Assembly (NCBI GenBank): GCA_001632435.1
Contig: KV424052.1
Location: 1 to 64,000 of the forward strand
Reading direction: 5' to 3'
Length of the DNA stretch: 64,000 bases
Source: Calocera cornea HHB12733
Lineage: Eukaryota > Basidiomycota > Dacrymycetes > Dacrymycetales > Dacrymycetaceae
The notes beneath the pieces were generated by a model that had not been told where the DNA came from, searched no databases, and worked only from the letters and a program-made list of their open reading frames with translations. Each line of letters opens with the position of its first letter. Position 1 is the stretch's first letter. A program made the position numbers and the translations under genes. Of the stretch, positions 44,880-56,143 are shown one piece after another.

Positions 44880-47361
44880 TTATACAATGCCGGTCTTGAA
44901 TGACGGGCTGAACACGGGTAGCGGATGCGCCTCGGTATTGAACACCCATTCTATCAGACCTATCAGTACTCTTTCTCAAACCAGTAGTGGTTACTCACCG
45001 TTCAGCGGTAGCACATCTACATCGCTAAATAGCAAGAACAAATACTTGAGCGTCTCACTCATCATGAATGTCTCCATCTTGTCCTCCAACTCGACGGGGA
45101 GCGTCTCTACATCCTTGACCGCAGCGTACGCGCCCGACGGCAACCGGCAATGCTTCTCGATCGCCTGGAAGATCTGCCAACCATAGTCGCGGTATTTCTG
45201 GTCTCCCGTTAGGCGGAAGGCCAGGAAGAGAGACTCGATGGTTTCGGGGCGGAGGATGTAGCGCCCGTCTAAGATGGCAGAGCCGTCCCTAGGATGGTGT
45301 CAGAGAGCATCGACAAGCTCGGACTGTAAACTCACTGGGCCCGCTTCACATACCAGTCCGACTCTTGCGCTTTGGGGTGGTTGATATCATAAAACATGGC
45401 AATCTCCGGGGCGAGTCCTCTACAGAAAATGTCAACATCATTCTCTCCTTTCTGTCAACCAAAAACACGCACGTAGCGGTCTCATGTGTCGCCATACACG
45501 TCTTGATGAGCTCCTCGCCATTCCTCCAGTCCCGCTTGTCCTCGGTGGTCCAGGTACTCGGGTCGGGCGGCACAGGCGGCTGCCCCTCCGTCACGCCCAG
45601 CAGCAGCGACCCGGCGAGGAAGCAAGCCAGATGATCTTGCTTTGCCATCAGTCGCCAATTCCTATGCCATCACTCATTTCAGCGAATGGCATAGGTGCAA
45701 ATACACAGCATGGAATACGCACAGCTCTCCATTAGGCCCCCGGTAGGGGTGCATCTCAGCCGTGAACGTGAGGTTGCTCTTCACGGTCTTGTGAATGAGG
45801 TACTGGTCGATCTCCGTCATCGCAGCCTCGTACATCTGGCGGTATATCGGCTCGGTGCGGCCCTGCAGCATGACGCGTCAGCAGGGAGAGAGTGAGGAAA
45901 GCAAGAGGCAGACAGTTTGGAGATACTGTTTTCTACAGTGGGATGAGCAAGAAGATCTAGGGTGGGGATATGGCAGACTCACAAGAGATACTCATAATAG
46001 GAGTCGCCGCGGGATCCTAGCCTGACCTGAGAGACATGGAACTCCCCGGTGTCCGGACTGACTTGGCTCAGTATATACAGTCAGTCGAGTTCGCAGCCAC
46101 GGACCTAATGAATATCGGCACGACATTTGACCTCATCGCCCTTTTCACGACTCCCATAACGCGCTCCACAACCGTCCACCACTCCTCTTCCCCCGTGAGC
46201 TCAGCAAGGTACTTGAACTCGAGCTGCAGCGTCGTCGCCTCGGCCGTCCCGCTCATCCGCGAGTTGTCGACGTCCGCGTAGCCCTTGCGCTCTTTCAGGT
46301 CGATGTTGGTCAGCGGCACGCCCGAGGGCGTGTCGAATGCGGGAAGGAGTCGAGAGGCGAGCTCCTCCGCGCGGCGCAGGTAGAGCGCGTCCTGCGTTAG
46401 CGCGTACGTGCTGAGCAGCCCGCCTAGGACACGGATCGTCACCTGCCCCAGGGGTCAAGACACTTCTTCCTCAGCAGAGAGACGAAAGACACACCTCGAA
46501 CACGTTCTGCTTTCCGCCACGGTCGAAGCTCAGCCCGTTGTCCACCCACTCCCGTGCACGCGCGTACTCGTCGTTGAGACCCATGAGCACCATCGTATCC
46601 AGTGAATCGACGATCATGTATCCTATCCCTCCGTCGGAGGAGAGGTTAGACCCCGTGTGGGATATGGGGTGATACTCGTCTGAGCCGAACGCGTCGGTCT
46701 CGTAGCCTGCCCATGCTTCCTGCACACAAGTCAGCGGGTTCCTGGTGTACTAGGAAGGATGCGTACCTTGAACGCGCGCACGATCGCGTCTCGTTTCTCA
46801 ACATCTGCTGTTGTGATAGCCTCTTCAGGGGAAGGGAAGCGCGGCTCCCAGCTGGCCAGGTCGTCAACTCTCAGCGGACGCTGGGCCGGTTTTGGTGTTA
46901 AATATCCAAGCTGGCGCCTCGTCAGTATTTCTCGGGTGTCGGCAATAAGCAGAGAGCACACATGTTGTGCAATATATATTGACGATGCTATGGCGAATAA
47001 TGTCCATGTTGCATATCGTAACCTCTGGCGGAGTACAGATCGCTTCCAAGTAGGTTTCTACTCCACCGTCAGGCTTCCTTCCCAGTTGAACTGAACGGGT
47101 CATGCGCACTTCGTCGCCCTCGGCCACCGGGGCCGCGACGGGCTCTTGTTGGGATATCGGGCTCGCAGGCGTCTTTGTCACTGAAGCGGCCCTTTTACGC
47201 TCTCGCACGCCGTTGTCGGCGGCCATCTGGAGAGCGAGCACGTCGTGTGCCAGCGGCTGGCGAAGGTGTGAAATAGAGGAGCGCGTAGGGTTCGCTGCTG
47301 GCGCGTCAGGGTTCGGCTGCGGGGCGTTGACGTGGATGGACAAATATGCCGAGCTCGGCAT
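44880..47361 (-). CDS. GH47 alpha-1,2-mannosidase, type II membrane protein
   Basis: Eleven exons: 47361-47110, 47024-46767, 46719-46495, 46442-46105, 46057-45983, 45932-45914, 45862-45723, 45661-45473, 45419-45336, 45288-44999, 44950-44880; all phases fit, 646 residues. Exon 1 gives a cytosolic tail of about 84 residues. Exon 2 starts with a single hydrophobic anchor (YATWTLFAIASSIYIA), so the enzyme is a type II ER/Golgi membrane protein with a lumenal catalytic domain. GH47 marks: GYETDAFGSDEYHPIS, GIGYMIVDSLDTMVLMGL, GSRGDSYYEYLLKQYLQ, MAKQDHLACFLAGSLLLG, DGRYILRPETIESLFLAFRLTGD, and FNTEAHPLP, whose Thr ligates the catalytic calcium. It trims mannose from N-glycans and may act in ER quality control. 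Its start is only 149 nt downstream of the stop of giant gene copy 2. Confidence 0.9.
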
Positions 47362-47510
47362 CACAGAAGCTATATTTAGTCGGCCCGAGCTTTCATCTTC
47401 CCATCGGTCCAATACCTCGCGGCAGTTGCTCGACAATCAAGGATGGGTATATTGCGGTAACGACAGACAGGATTGCTCCGATGTTCAAAAAGACACTAGC
47501 AGCATATCAC

Positions 47511-50500
47511 CTACTTCAGCTTAATCGCTTCGCTCTTGATATCATTCCACAGCTTCTCAAATACGCCCTTGATGAAGTCCGCCGTCTTCCGCGGGTCGAA
47601 CGTGCCGTCCCAGGAGAACGCGTGCCCAGCCGCCTGGCCCTCGACGTGGGCCGTCAGCGGCTTCTCGACCTTGCCCGTCAGGCCCAGGATGCCGCGGAGT
47701 GAGCCACTCAGATGGATGACGGTGATGTCGCACAAGCTGGCAGCGTGGTCCACAGCCCACTTGGCCGCGTCCAGGGCGAGCTCGCCGCCGTCCTCGGCCA
47801 GCTTCAGCGCGCCATCGGCAGCATCCAGGCCTATCGACGCATGCTTGGCCGCGTCGAGCCCAGCAGTAGCAGCGTCAAATGCGATCTTCTCCGCACAGCC
47901 GGTGATCTCGCTCAGCGCCTTGGTCGCAGCTGCGAAGGCAGCGTCGTTCGCCCTCTTGAACCCCGCCAGAGCACCCTCCGCAGCAGTGAAGGCGACTGCC
48001 TCACTGCACTTGCCGAGTCCGTCGACGGAGGCTTGAGCTGCCTTGACTGCCCCCGCCGTGGCAGTGTCGACGCCTTTGAGCGTCTCCTGCGCCGCGGAGA
48101 GCGTGATGGCACCGCCGGACTTGGCCGCGTCAAGCGCGCCCTGCGCTGCCTTGATTGCTGTCTGATCCGCGACATAGCCAGTGCCCTTGATGATAGCCTT
48201 GGCCACATCCAGCGCCTTGTCCGCCGCCTCCTTGCCAACCTTGTACCCAGCGAGCTGGGAGCCGTACTTGACCACCTCCGCCCGTTTGGGGTTGAACTTG
48301 GACAGGTGGTTCAGGTCGCTGATCTCCTTCTCACATTTGTTGATATCGTTCTGCAGTCCGTTCACCTTGTTCTGCGCCTCGTCGATTGAGTGCTCTGCAT
48401 TCCCAAAGTCCTTCTGCATCTTCGCTTCCGCGGATGAGACCTTGTTCTGGGCGTTGGTGATGTCGCCGTTCATCTTGTTCCGCGCGTCATCGACCGAGTG
48501 CTGCGCAGCTGCAAGCTTCGTCGCGCGGTCGTTCGTCGCGGACTGCAGTTTGTTGTGCGCGTCGGCCTGTGCTTTCGTGTACGCAGCCTGCGCAAGTGAG
48601 ACCTTCTTCTGCAGAGCAGCGATATTGCCATTGTAGTTGGTGATCGTTGCTTGACTTGACTTGGTCACTGCATTGCGCTTCGCAGTCCAAGTCGCCGAGG
48701 CGGCATCCAGCTTCTTCTGAGCCGCGTCCTGTAGCGATTGGTTAGATTAATAGTATACATACCGAGTCAGACACTCACGATCGCCGCTTGCATCTTCGCC
48801 TTCTCATCATCGACCTTCTTCTGGGCTGACTCGACGCCCTCTTCAGCGGCTTGCTTCGCAAGATCAAACTGCTTGTTGAGCTCGTCCGAGACGTACTGCA
48901 AGATGTGCTGCTCCATCAGAGCGTCAAACAGGAAGTCCGCACTTTCCAGCGACTTGAAGTCGACAGCACCGACGAGCTCGGCGTTGAGCGCAAAGAGCAG
49001 CAGGTCGGTGAACTTCAATGTCTGGAACATGGTTCATCAGCGGATGGCTCTTCCTGAGTGACAGACTACGTACCGCGAAGAAGCTGAACGCAGGCTTGGG
49101 AAGGACATCGAGATCCACATGAAGAGCGACTTCGGCCTCGTAGAACGTCGCCATTCCGTCGATGCCAAGATGCTGTTTCGACAGGCCGACTTCGACATCC
49201 AGAGTCGCCTGTGGACCGGCCGTCCCGCGGACCTCCAAAGGACCAAGCTTGAAATCATCAACGCTGCCCTTGATCGATGCCCCGCTCGTCGACACATTGC
49301 AGTCGATGGACGCATTCTTGCCAAACACGACCATAGCGGCGTCGAACGAGAAGCCACGAGGATACGTTACCGAGCCCAGCGTCGTACCTGCGGGGCAAAT
49401 GTAGAGCTTCACATCGGTGAACTGGAGGAAGTTGTCCGGCTGAGGAATGGCCAATCCGGTCAGAAGCTTGGCGAAGTCGACCACATCGTTGATGTCCAGG
49501 TTCTTCACCTCCGCACTCAACAGCTCATCTGCGATGTGTCAGCGAGGGCATGTACTGTACCAAATCCAACAACACTCACGCATAGGATCTTCGCTGATCT
49601 CGAGAGCAAGGCTCGCCGCTGCCTTCCCAATCTGCAAGCCGCCCGCAATTCCGAACCCACTGCGAAAAGAGGTCAATAAAGTAGCCACCCTCCTGTGTAC
49701 GAACGCACCTCGGAATACCAGTAGTGAGGAACTGCTCGAAGATGATCTCGATAGACAGCGCCACAAGTGGCCCAATCTTCACATTCTTACTGATACCGAA
49801 TGGATCGACCCACCAGCCGTCCAATTCGGCGGATGCCCGTGCTCCGACGGGGTCTATCGACAACGCAAGCTTGAAGTCCAGAGGCGTGTCCGACTGTGCC
49901 GTAGGGATCTTGACACCAGCGTAGAGCATGAGACCCGGAGCGCCACCCGCGGTCTGGATCTGGAGTGTGAATGGATCGGTCGAGATGCCCTTGCCCAAAT
50001 GGACGATCGTTGAGGACGGAGGCATGATATCAAGCGTAAATCCAGTTGCCTTCGACCATCCGGCACTGAGAATGAATCCGCCAGCAGGGGCGCGCATCAA
50101 CGCATTCATCGCGTCGATGTTACCGACAGTCGCGTTGATTTGTACACCTTGATGGAAAGCATATGGAGTCGAGGAGAAGATGAAGGACTGCATCAGGGGA
50201 TCGTCCTTCGAAGCGGCGCAGAAAGACACTTGGGTGAGTGACAAGTCGAGGAATGTGCCATGCAGCTCGGAGACAAGCTTGGAGAGGGCCAGGCTGTTTC
50301 CAGCCGTCGTCAGTGCAGCATAGATCGTCCACTGCGGGCCCGTCGCATCCTCGTAAACGTGAATGGCAGCATCGATGGTCAGGCTCTCGATCGTCACTTC
50401 TCCGCCAAGCAGCACATCCGTCTCTTTCGCTCCATTCACGCTTTGGAAGTCGATTTGGATGAACGCCTTCTTCACCTCCACCTCACCGAAAGTCAACACG

Positions 50501-53500
50501 TCGTGACTGGTGATGTCTCCGCGCAGAGAGATGCCCGTCTTAGACAGGGTCAACGTAGCATCGGCCGCCATATACTCGCCGAACTGTACATTCTGCAAAG
50601 CCACGGTCAATCCAGAGCCGGATGCCACGGCAATAGTCGCAGAGCCGATGGTGACTTGTGCAGATGGGAGCTTGATTTGGGCGCCAGTGAATCGATCCGC
50701 AAGATCGAATACGTTGTTCAGCGTAAAGTCCGATACTGTGGCCGATATAGCGAAGCCTCCACCGGCTGCGTAGCTACCTTCGAAGTAGGCCTTCGTGGCT
50801 CCGTGCTCGAACATAGCCAGAACGCCGAAATTGAACGTGCTGAGAGGAGTCGTGATTCCGAAGCTCGCCGTCACCGCGACATCAGTGAGCTGAGACTCAG
50901 ATCAGCAGTATACCAACAGCGTCGAGATCACACTTACCGTCAAGCCGCTAATCCCGAAAGCGTCGTTCCAGAAGTCGCCACACAGATCCGCGCTGAGCGT
51001 CGCCATGCCAGCCATCTCCGTGATATCGAAGCTGAGCTCCAGAGGTATGATGGATCCTGGAACAGACAAGTGCATGGTGCCAAACACGCCGAAGCCGTAC
51101 TTCATGACCTCCTTGGGTTCGGGATACATCTGCATCGCACGAGAGCCCAGAAGCTGGAGGCCAATGCTGGTCAACGTCAGCTCATCGCAGATCTTTGCAC
51201 TGATTCCAGAGAACGAGCCATCGAGAGTAAAGCTCGGTATCTTGAGTGCCGTGCTCCAATTCTGCGTCGCTCCGATGCACGCGTGGACATGGAGATCCGG
51301 CTCTTGCACGCGCAGAGCCTTGCTTAACACGTCGTGTGCAGCTCCGCAGGACTCGTCGATGATGATATCGGCCTCGACATGCCATCCAAGCGCCTTCGTG
51401 GTGTCGAACGGATAGTTCTGATATGTGAACGTCGTGTTGCGGAAGGGGATCTTGTCGAACGGCGTTCCCTGCAGCTTGTCGATGACCATCGAGAGATGGA
51501 AGTCCCCATCAATGACGGCCTGATCGTAGACTGGAGGTATGAGCCCCATGACGATGCCAGCGGGCAGCGGCCCCTTCCAGGAGTAGAACTTGGCAGTAAG
51601 ACCCTTGATGCCGAACAGGGTGATATCTCCGACCAGCGTGAAACCGTCGACAGGAGGCGCAGAGGCTGAAGCTGAGGGGATGACGGAAGCCGCCGTTCCA
51701 GCGGGCGCTCTCGCTCCGGGCAGAGAGACTCCACCAGGGGCAATGGTAAGAGCAGGAACAACGGAAGGGTTCTGTACCGCAGTTCCGTTACTGACGACGG
51801 AGGGAGCAGACGAGGCAGCCGCTTCCCAAACTTGCGCATGGGACGGACCATCCACTGTTGATGGGTTGGAGGCGACTGTCCGCACAACGAATTTCGCTGA
51901 GACTGGCGGGGTTGTTGTGGATGTAGTTGTTGTGGATGTAGTTGTTGTGGATGTAGCTGTCGCGGGCGTCGATGGTGCGGCCACCAGCTTGTCGAACATC
52001 AGTTCGTCCAGTTCGACTTCGCATCGGAATGGATAGTATCTGCTGAACGGATCGATAGTCGACATATAGTTGAAATCCTGCCATGCTGCGTTGGAAACAA
52101 GGTAGCAGATGATGATGAGGGCTCACATGGACACCATTCTGGTATTTCAAACGATACTCCAGTGACAAACACAACCACTTGTATTTCGCCGCAATGACCC
52201 ACGGCGGTACTGCTTCTTCTTTCCTCACCAGATCGATGTCAAATATAGTGACCTTGGAAGTCGGATTGATGTTAGTGATCAGCGTCGGCGCATCAGCTGG
52301 GTCAGACGGCTGGAAATGATCGACGACCATATCGAGAAAATGCTCTTCGCGGATCATATGTGTATTGGCCTCTCCAGTTCCGAACACCTATGTCCAGTGT
52401 TACTACTGAATTCTGTCTTGGAGGGAGTAGAAGTGAAACATACGAGGTTGTCCTGAGTTTGGGAAGACGCTAGATCGGCGAAGTCGCTTACCCCACCGAA
52501 GTGAAAGGCGGACCTATTCATCTTTCACAGCGTTTCTACGTATCGCTCGACAAGACAAGCCTACCTGTGCAACCACTAAATGACGTTCAATAGACGAAAT
52601 GGGCGCAAGTATTTGCACTCACCTCTGCGTTCTTTGGGTTGGCATTCTTGTCCACCGCGCCAGGCCAGAACTTGTTGGCGAACTGGACGGTACACTGAGT
52701 TCAATGCACCAGGTCTCTATGCAGGGACATACCGTTGTAGCACTGGCACCCATGACCGTTTTCTGACCAGGATTCCGCTTGCTACCCGGGCCTTTAGTGG
52801 CTTGCATTTTGGCTCGAAGATATTATCAGCATCGCATCCTAGCGGATCAGACCATTACGCACCTAGCGTGAGCTTTACGGCCTGCGGCTCCCAGCCGGTA
52901 TGCAGAGTAACTTTGAGTTCATTGTAGAGATTTTCAACCAATGCTGTGGCGGCGGCTTGAGTGGGCCAGGCTCGGCGAATAGACGCTCCGATCTTCAGGA
53001 CCTTGTTGACTTTAGCATAGTCATCGACATTGATCCAGGTGTGATACATCATCCAGGGTGCGGTACTGAGGATTTTATAGCCTGGCGTCGCCTTAGCGTC
53101 GGCGTAAGAGAGCGCCACAGCTGCAGGATATGGAAACTTCTCTTGTGCTGTCAGCTTGGTAACTGCAGTCTTTAGTACGGCGAGTCTGTCGTCTGGCGCG
53201 CTCGCAGTTGGGCTGAATACAAGTTTGAAGCCGGGATCCATTGCCGGCTGCATGAAACGAGCGTTGACAGTGAAGCCAGATGTTGCCGGAGCGGTGCCTA
53301 GGTCCGACGCGAGCTATGGGGGCCATTAGTACAATCTTCAACGGAAGAGGATCAAATACAAACAAGGTACGTAAGCTTGTTCTGTTCTGTGACCCATGCA
53401 GCTTTTCATCCAGAGGCGCAGTCATGTCAGCCTTCGTGATGTCCGCCAAAAGTCCTCGAGCTATCGCAGTCACGCTGCATGCGCCATCGGCCGACCAGTT

Positions 53501-54296
53501 CCTTAGAGTTGCTTCCTTGGGTTGTCTCCCTTTCTTGTCAATGTTGTCAGGGGAGATCCTGCTGTCGTTCGTGTGATTCGTCAGCATTGCTTCGTAAATA
53601 GTGTGCAGAGTTGTCTTCCCGCTGGAAGACATGCCGAGGAGAGCCTCGAGATCTGTCTTCAAAATCCACATTTTTTTGCCGACAAGGTAGACGTAACGGC
53701 GCTGCTCTCCTGCGGTAGATCCAGAGTTGTCAAACATATCCTCCGTTTTTTCATCGTACTGAAGAACCTTCGTGTTGCCGTAGTTCGTCGTCCAGTATCG
53801 TAATTTGCGGAGACCCTGATGGCCCAGTTATGGATGACAGAATAAAGCTGCAAGGTTGATCACTCACCCGAAATAGCGGTGCCGAGATAAGATCGCCATC
53901 CGTCTTGGCCTTCTTGCTGGCGTCATCGTCCGTTGCACCCGGCGTCGGTGTGCTTGGATCGGGCGCTTTGCGCTTCTTGTCGCCGCTGGGGGCGCTCGTC
54001 TTATCGTCCGGCGTAGCTGCCGGTACGGTGGTTTTCTTGCCCTCAGCGTAAGGGTTGGCAGGAAGTCTGAACTTGAAGGGCGCCTCTGTCGAGAGGGAGA
54101 AGGCTCGCAGATTCTTCGGCCATTGGTCGTCTGCTCCGGGCGTCATGATGGGACAACCCTCAGGAGGGACAGTCCATTCTGGTTCCTTGGCGGGTGCTGC
54201 GGCAGGTGCTGTGGCAGGTGCTCCGGCAGGTGCTCCGGCGTCTGGGACCGCCCCTCCGGCAGGAGGGACCACGCCACCTGGCGCTGGTGTAGACAT
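47511..54296 (-). CDS. Giant ~2,047-residue protein of unknown family, copy 2
   Basis: Thirteen exons by my reading: 54296-53868, 53815-53360, 53313-52863, 52812-52733, 52694-52623, 52521-52444, 52387-52127, 52077-50938, 50889-49709, 49659-49580, 49528-49074, 49021-48779, 48728-47511; 6,144 nt, 2,047 residues. Same architecture as copy 1: Pro/Ala-rich start with a KKRKAPDPS / KKAKT nuclear-signal-like pair, a conserved central beta-rich region, then coiled coil and Ala-rich amphipathic repeats ending IKSEAIKLK. From FVVRTVASNPSTV onward it is almost identical to copy 1; upstream it is clearly diverged, and it carries a Thr/Ser expansion absent from copy 1. The 11-nt microexon of copy 1 is conserved at 52565-52575 with its splice sites, but using it would break the frame here, so I skip it. 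Function unknown. Confidence 0.78.
51911..51955. repeat. 15-nt tandem repeat in giant gene copy 2
   Basis: Three perfect units of GTTGTTGTGGATGTA in exon 8 of copy 2, encoding Thr/Ser-rich STTTT units on the minus strand. Copy 1 has no such expansion. The repeat lies directly next to the point where the two copies change from diverged to nearly identical. Confidence 0.9.
52565..52575 (-). other. Conserved 11-nt microexon-like segment in copy 2
   Basis: TGGTTGCACAG flanked by TAG and GTAGGC on the minus strand matches the copy 1 microexon at 31475-31485. In copy 2 its inclusion would lead to TGA just after the next acceptor, because one A is missing there compared with copy 1. Confidence 0.55.
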
Positions 54297-54393
54297 TCGT
54301 ATAGGGAAGAGTGGGTAAGTTTCTGTGGGTTCAGTTGGAGGGAGACAATAGATGTTCGCGATGGTAGGCTAGGGCAGGAATACGAGAGTACTC

Positions 54394-54399
54394 TTTATA
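54394..54399 (-). promoter_or_regulatory. TATA box of giant gene copy 2
   Basis: TATAAA on the minus strand about 100 nt upstream of the ATG at 54296, matching the position of the TATA box of copy 1. Confidence 0.6.
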
Positions 54400-56143
54400 C
54401 TCCTGCGACAGAGTGCGTCAATACGGTGAAACTCGTGCACGGGGGAGCGTACTAGCCCGTATAGACACCAATTCCCAGCCTCGCAATCCACCCCTCGTCT
54501 GACTGCACTAGCTGCGGCGCCCGGGCGTTACAAAAGACACAACGATGTTCCGTCTCAGGAACCCAGTCGCCACGTGGCCGCAAGAGCCGAAGGCGCCTCT
54601 TCCGAAGGGCAGTCCTGGAGGGCGAGGTCTGCGGCACAAGGGCCGCAACTGCCACGGGTTCCAGTAGCGACTCGGAGATTCCTATTGAGGCGGTATATGG
54701 CCGCAAGCAACTGCATTGAGACCGACACAATGGAGCGAGCTGGTCTGAATGTATTTGTGGATCTTTATGGATCGAGTGACAAGGTTTTGCTGACATTAGC
54801 AACGCGTTACATGTGCTCGAAGACAAATCCCACCTGAAGTAATTTTCCGAGTCCCTATACAGGCACGGTAAGACTCAGGCCAACGGCGTACGCGAGGGCA
54901 TGCGGCCGCACTAACACCCTGACTTGTTCTGTACGGTTCTGGCGCTGAGAGGGAAGAACCATCCTCCCGCAGGCAATGAGTGTAGGGTATGTCATCTTCA
55001 TGGGTGGAATCGCAACAGTTCGCGTGTGAATGCCAAGCCCAAAGGTGCTGTATACCACACCGAAGTCGGTCAATCGTATGCGGGCGTGCCTGGTGAAAGT
55101 CATTGTTGCCTGAAGCGATGTGCAGAGGAAGCATCGCGAGTGGTTCACGGCCATGTATGCGCGAGGAGAACCTGCCTAAACTGCAACGCGGTTGATCACG
55201 GGACGTTCGAAGAAGGGACGCGTAGAGCCGGAAGCAACGCCACGTGCAGCGGCCGCACCCCTGGTCGGGTGAGTGGGTCGGGTTCGTGCCTGTCCCCGTT
55301 GACCCTTGTGATAGGCGCCCACAAGGAGGAGATCAAATCGGAACAAGCACGTGCTTATGGACGCGTGATTATGAAAAGTCAACAGAAGAATGCTTCTTCT
55401 TCACGATGCCATCGATCACCCGGTAGGGTCTGCTGGACGTGTGTCGCGACAACTCAAGGTTCCTGGCCTTACGCACCATACCATCATTCGCCGTGCGTAT
55501 ACTGTCAATAATGGGAGCTGCATACTGGGACCGGCTTCTCGCTTCTCGCTCCAGCCCTCCCTACACGTGAACGAACTCCTTGCAACCACAACGATCTCGT
55601 GCACGCCTCCAAGCATGCGGTCTTCCCCTCAACGTCCTTTGTTACGCATGAGGCTGGGGCTGGCCCGTCAACGCCCTGTAATCCGCACGTTTTCCTGCAA
55701 CACGACGTAGAAGAACACCGTAGCGAGGTTGAATGTAAAATTCCGCGGCGGGCGGGTCAGGAGGAAGACACCACGAGGGTGCCGAACGAGCGGGGATTTT
55801 ATCCGAGGAGGGACGGGAGAGTGTCCAGACTGTGCGCCCTCCGTCCACCAGCTGTCTCTGCTGCGAGCCCTGATGATACATGCAGATACTCAAGGCACCC
55901 TACCTTGCCATTCACTCGGGTATCTCATCGACGGGTGTGGGGCTCTCTCGACAGTTCCAAGTGAGATACCAGCCGACCTCCACTAAAACACCCTGTCCTG
56001 CTCCATAGTCCTGCCCAGTGACTGGTTTGCAGGGAGCTTTGAACGCCCTCCTCCTGCTCTTCTCGCTACACTTTGTCCGGAGGGAGAACATCCATCTTGC
56101 TTAACAACCTCCTCGGATCGTTGGTCCTTACCGTCAAAAGTAT
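54400..56143. other. Upstream region of copy 2 and flank of NLR pseudogene
   Basis: About 1.7 kb. The part up to about 55260 belongs to the right duplication arm. Beyond it no gene or repeat was recognised; open frames to about 195 codons lack support. Confidence 0.5.

Larger units (their letters stand above)
47425..55260 (-). repeat. Right arm of the large inverted duplication
   Basis: Partner of 28720-36655 in opposite orientation. It includes about 85 nt of matching 3' flank (GATATGCTG..., CATCGGA..., CTGTCTGTCG), the whole copy 2 gene and about 960 nt of upstream sequence. The arms do not abut; about 11 kb with an NLR, GH3 and GH47 lie between them. Confidence 0.8.

Noticed and set aside
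54924..55511. 195-codon plus-strand frame upstream of giant copy 2
   Set aside because: It overlaps the duplicated upstream arm, but the matching region of copy 1 does not keep the frame.
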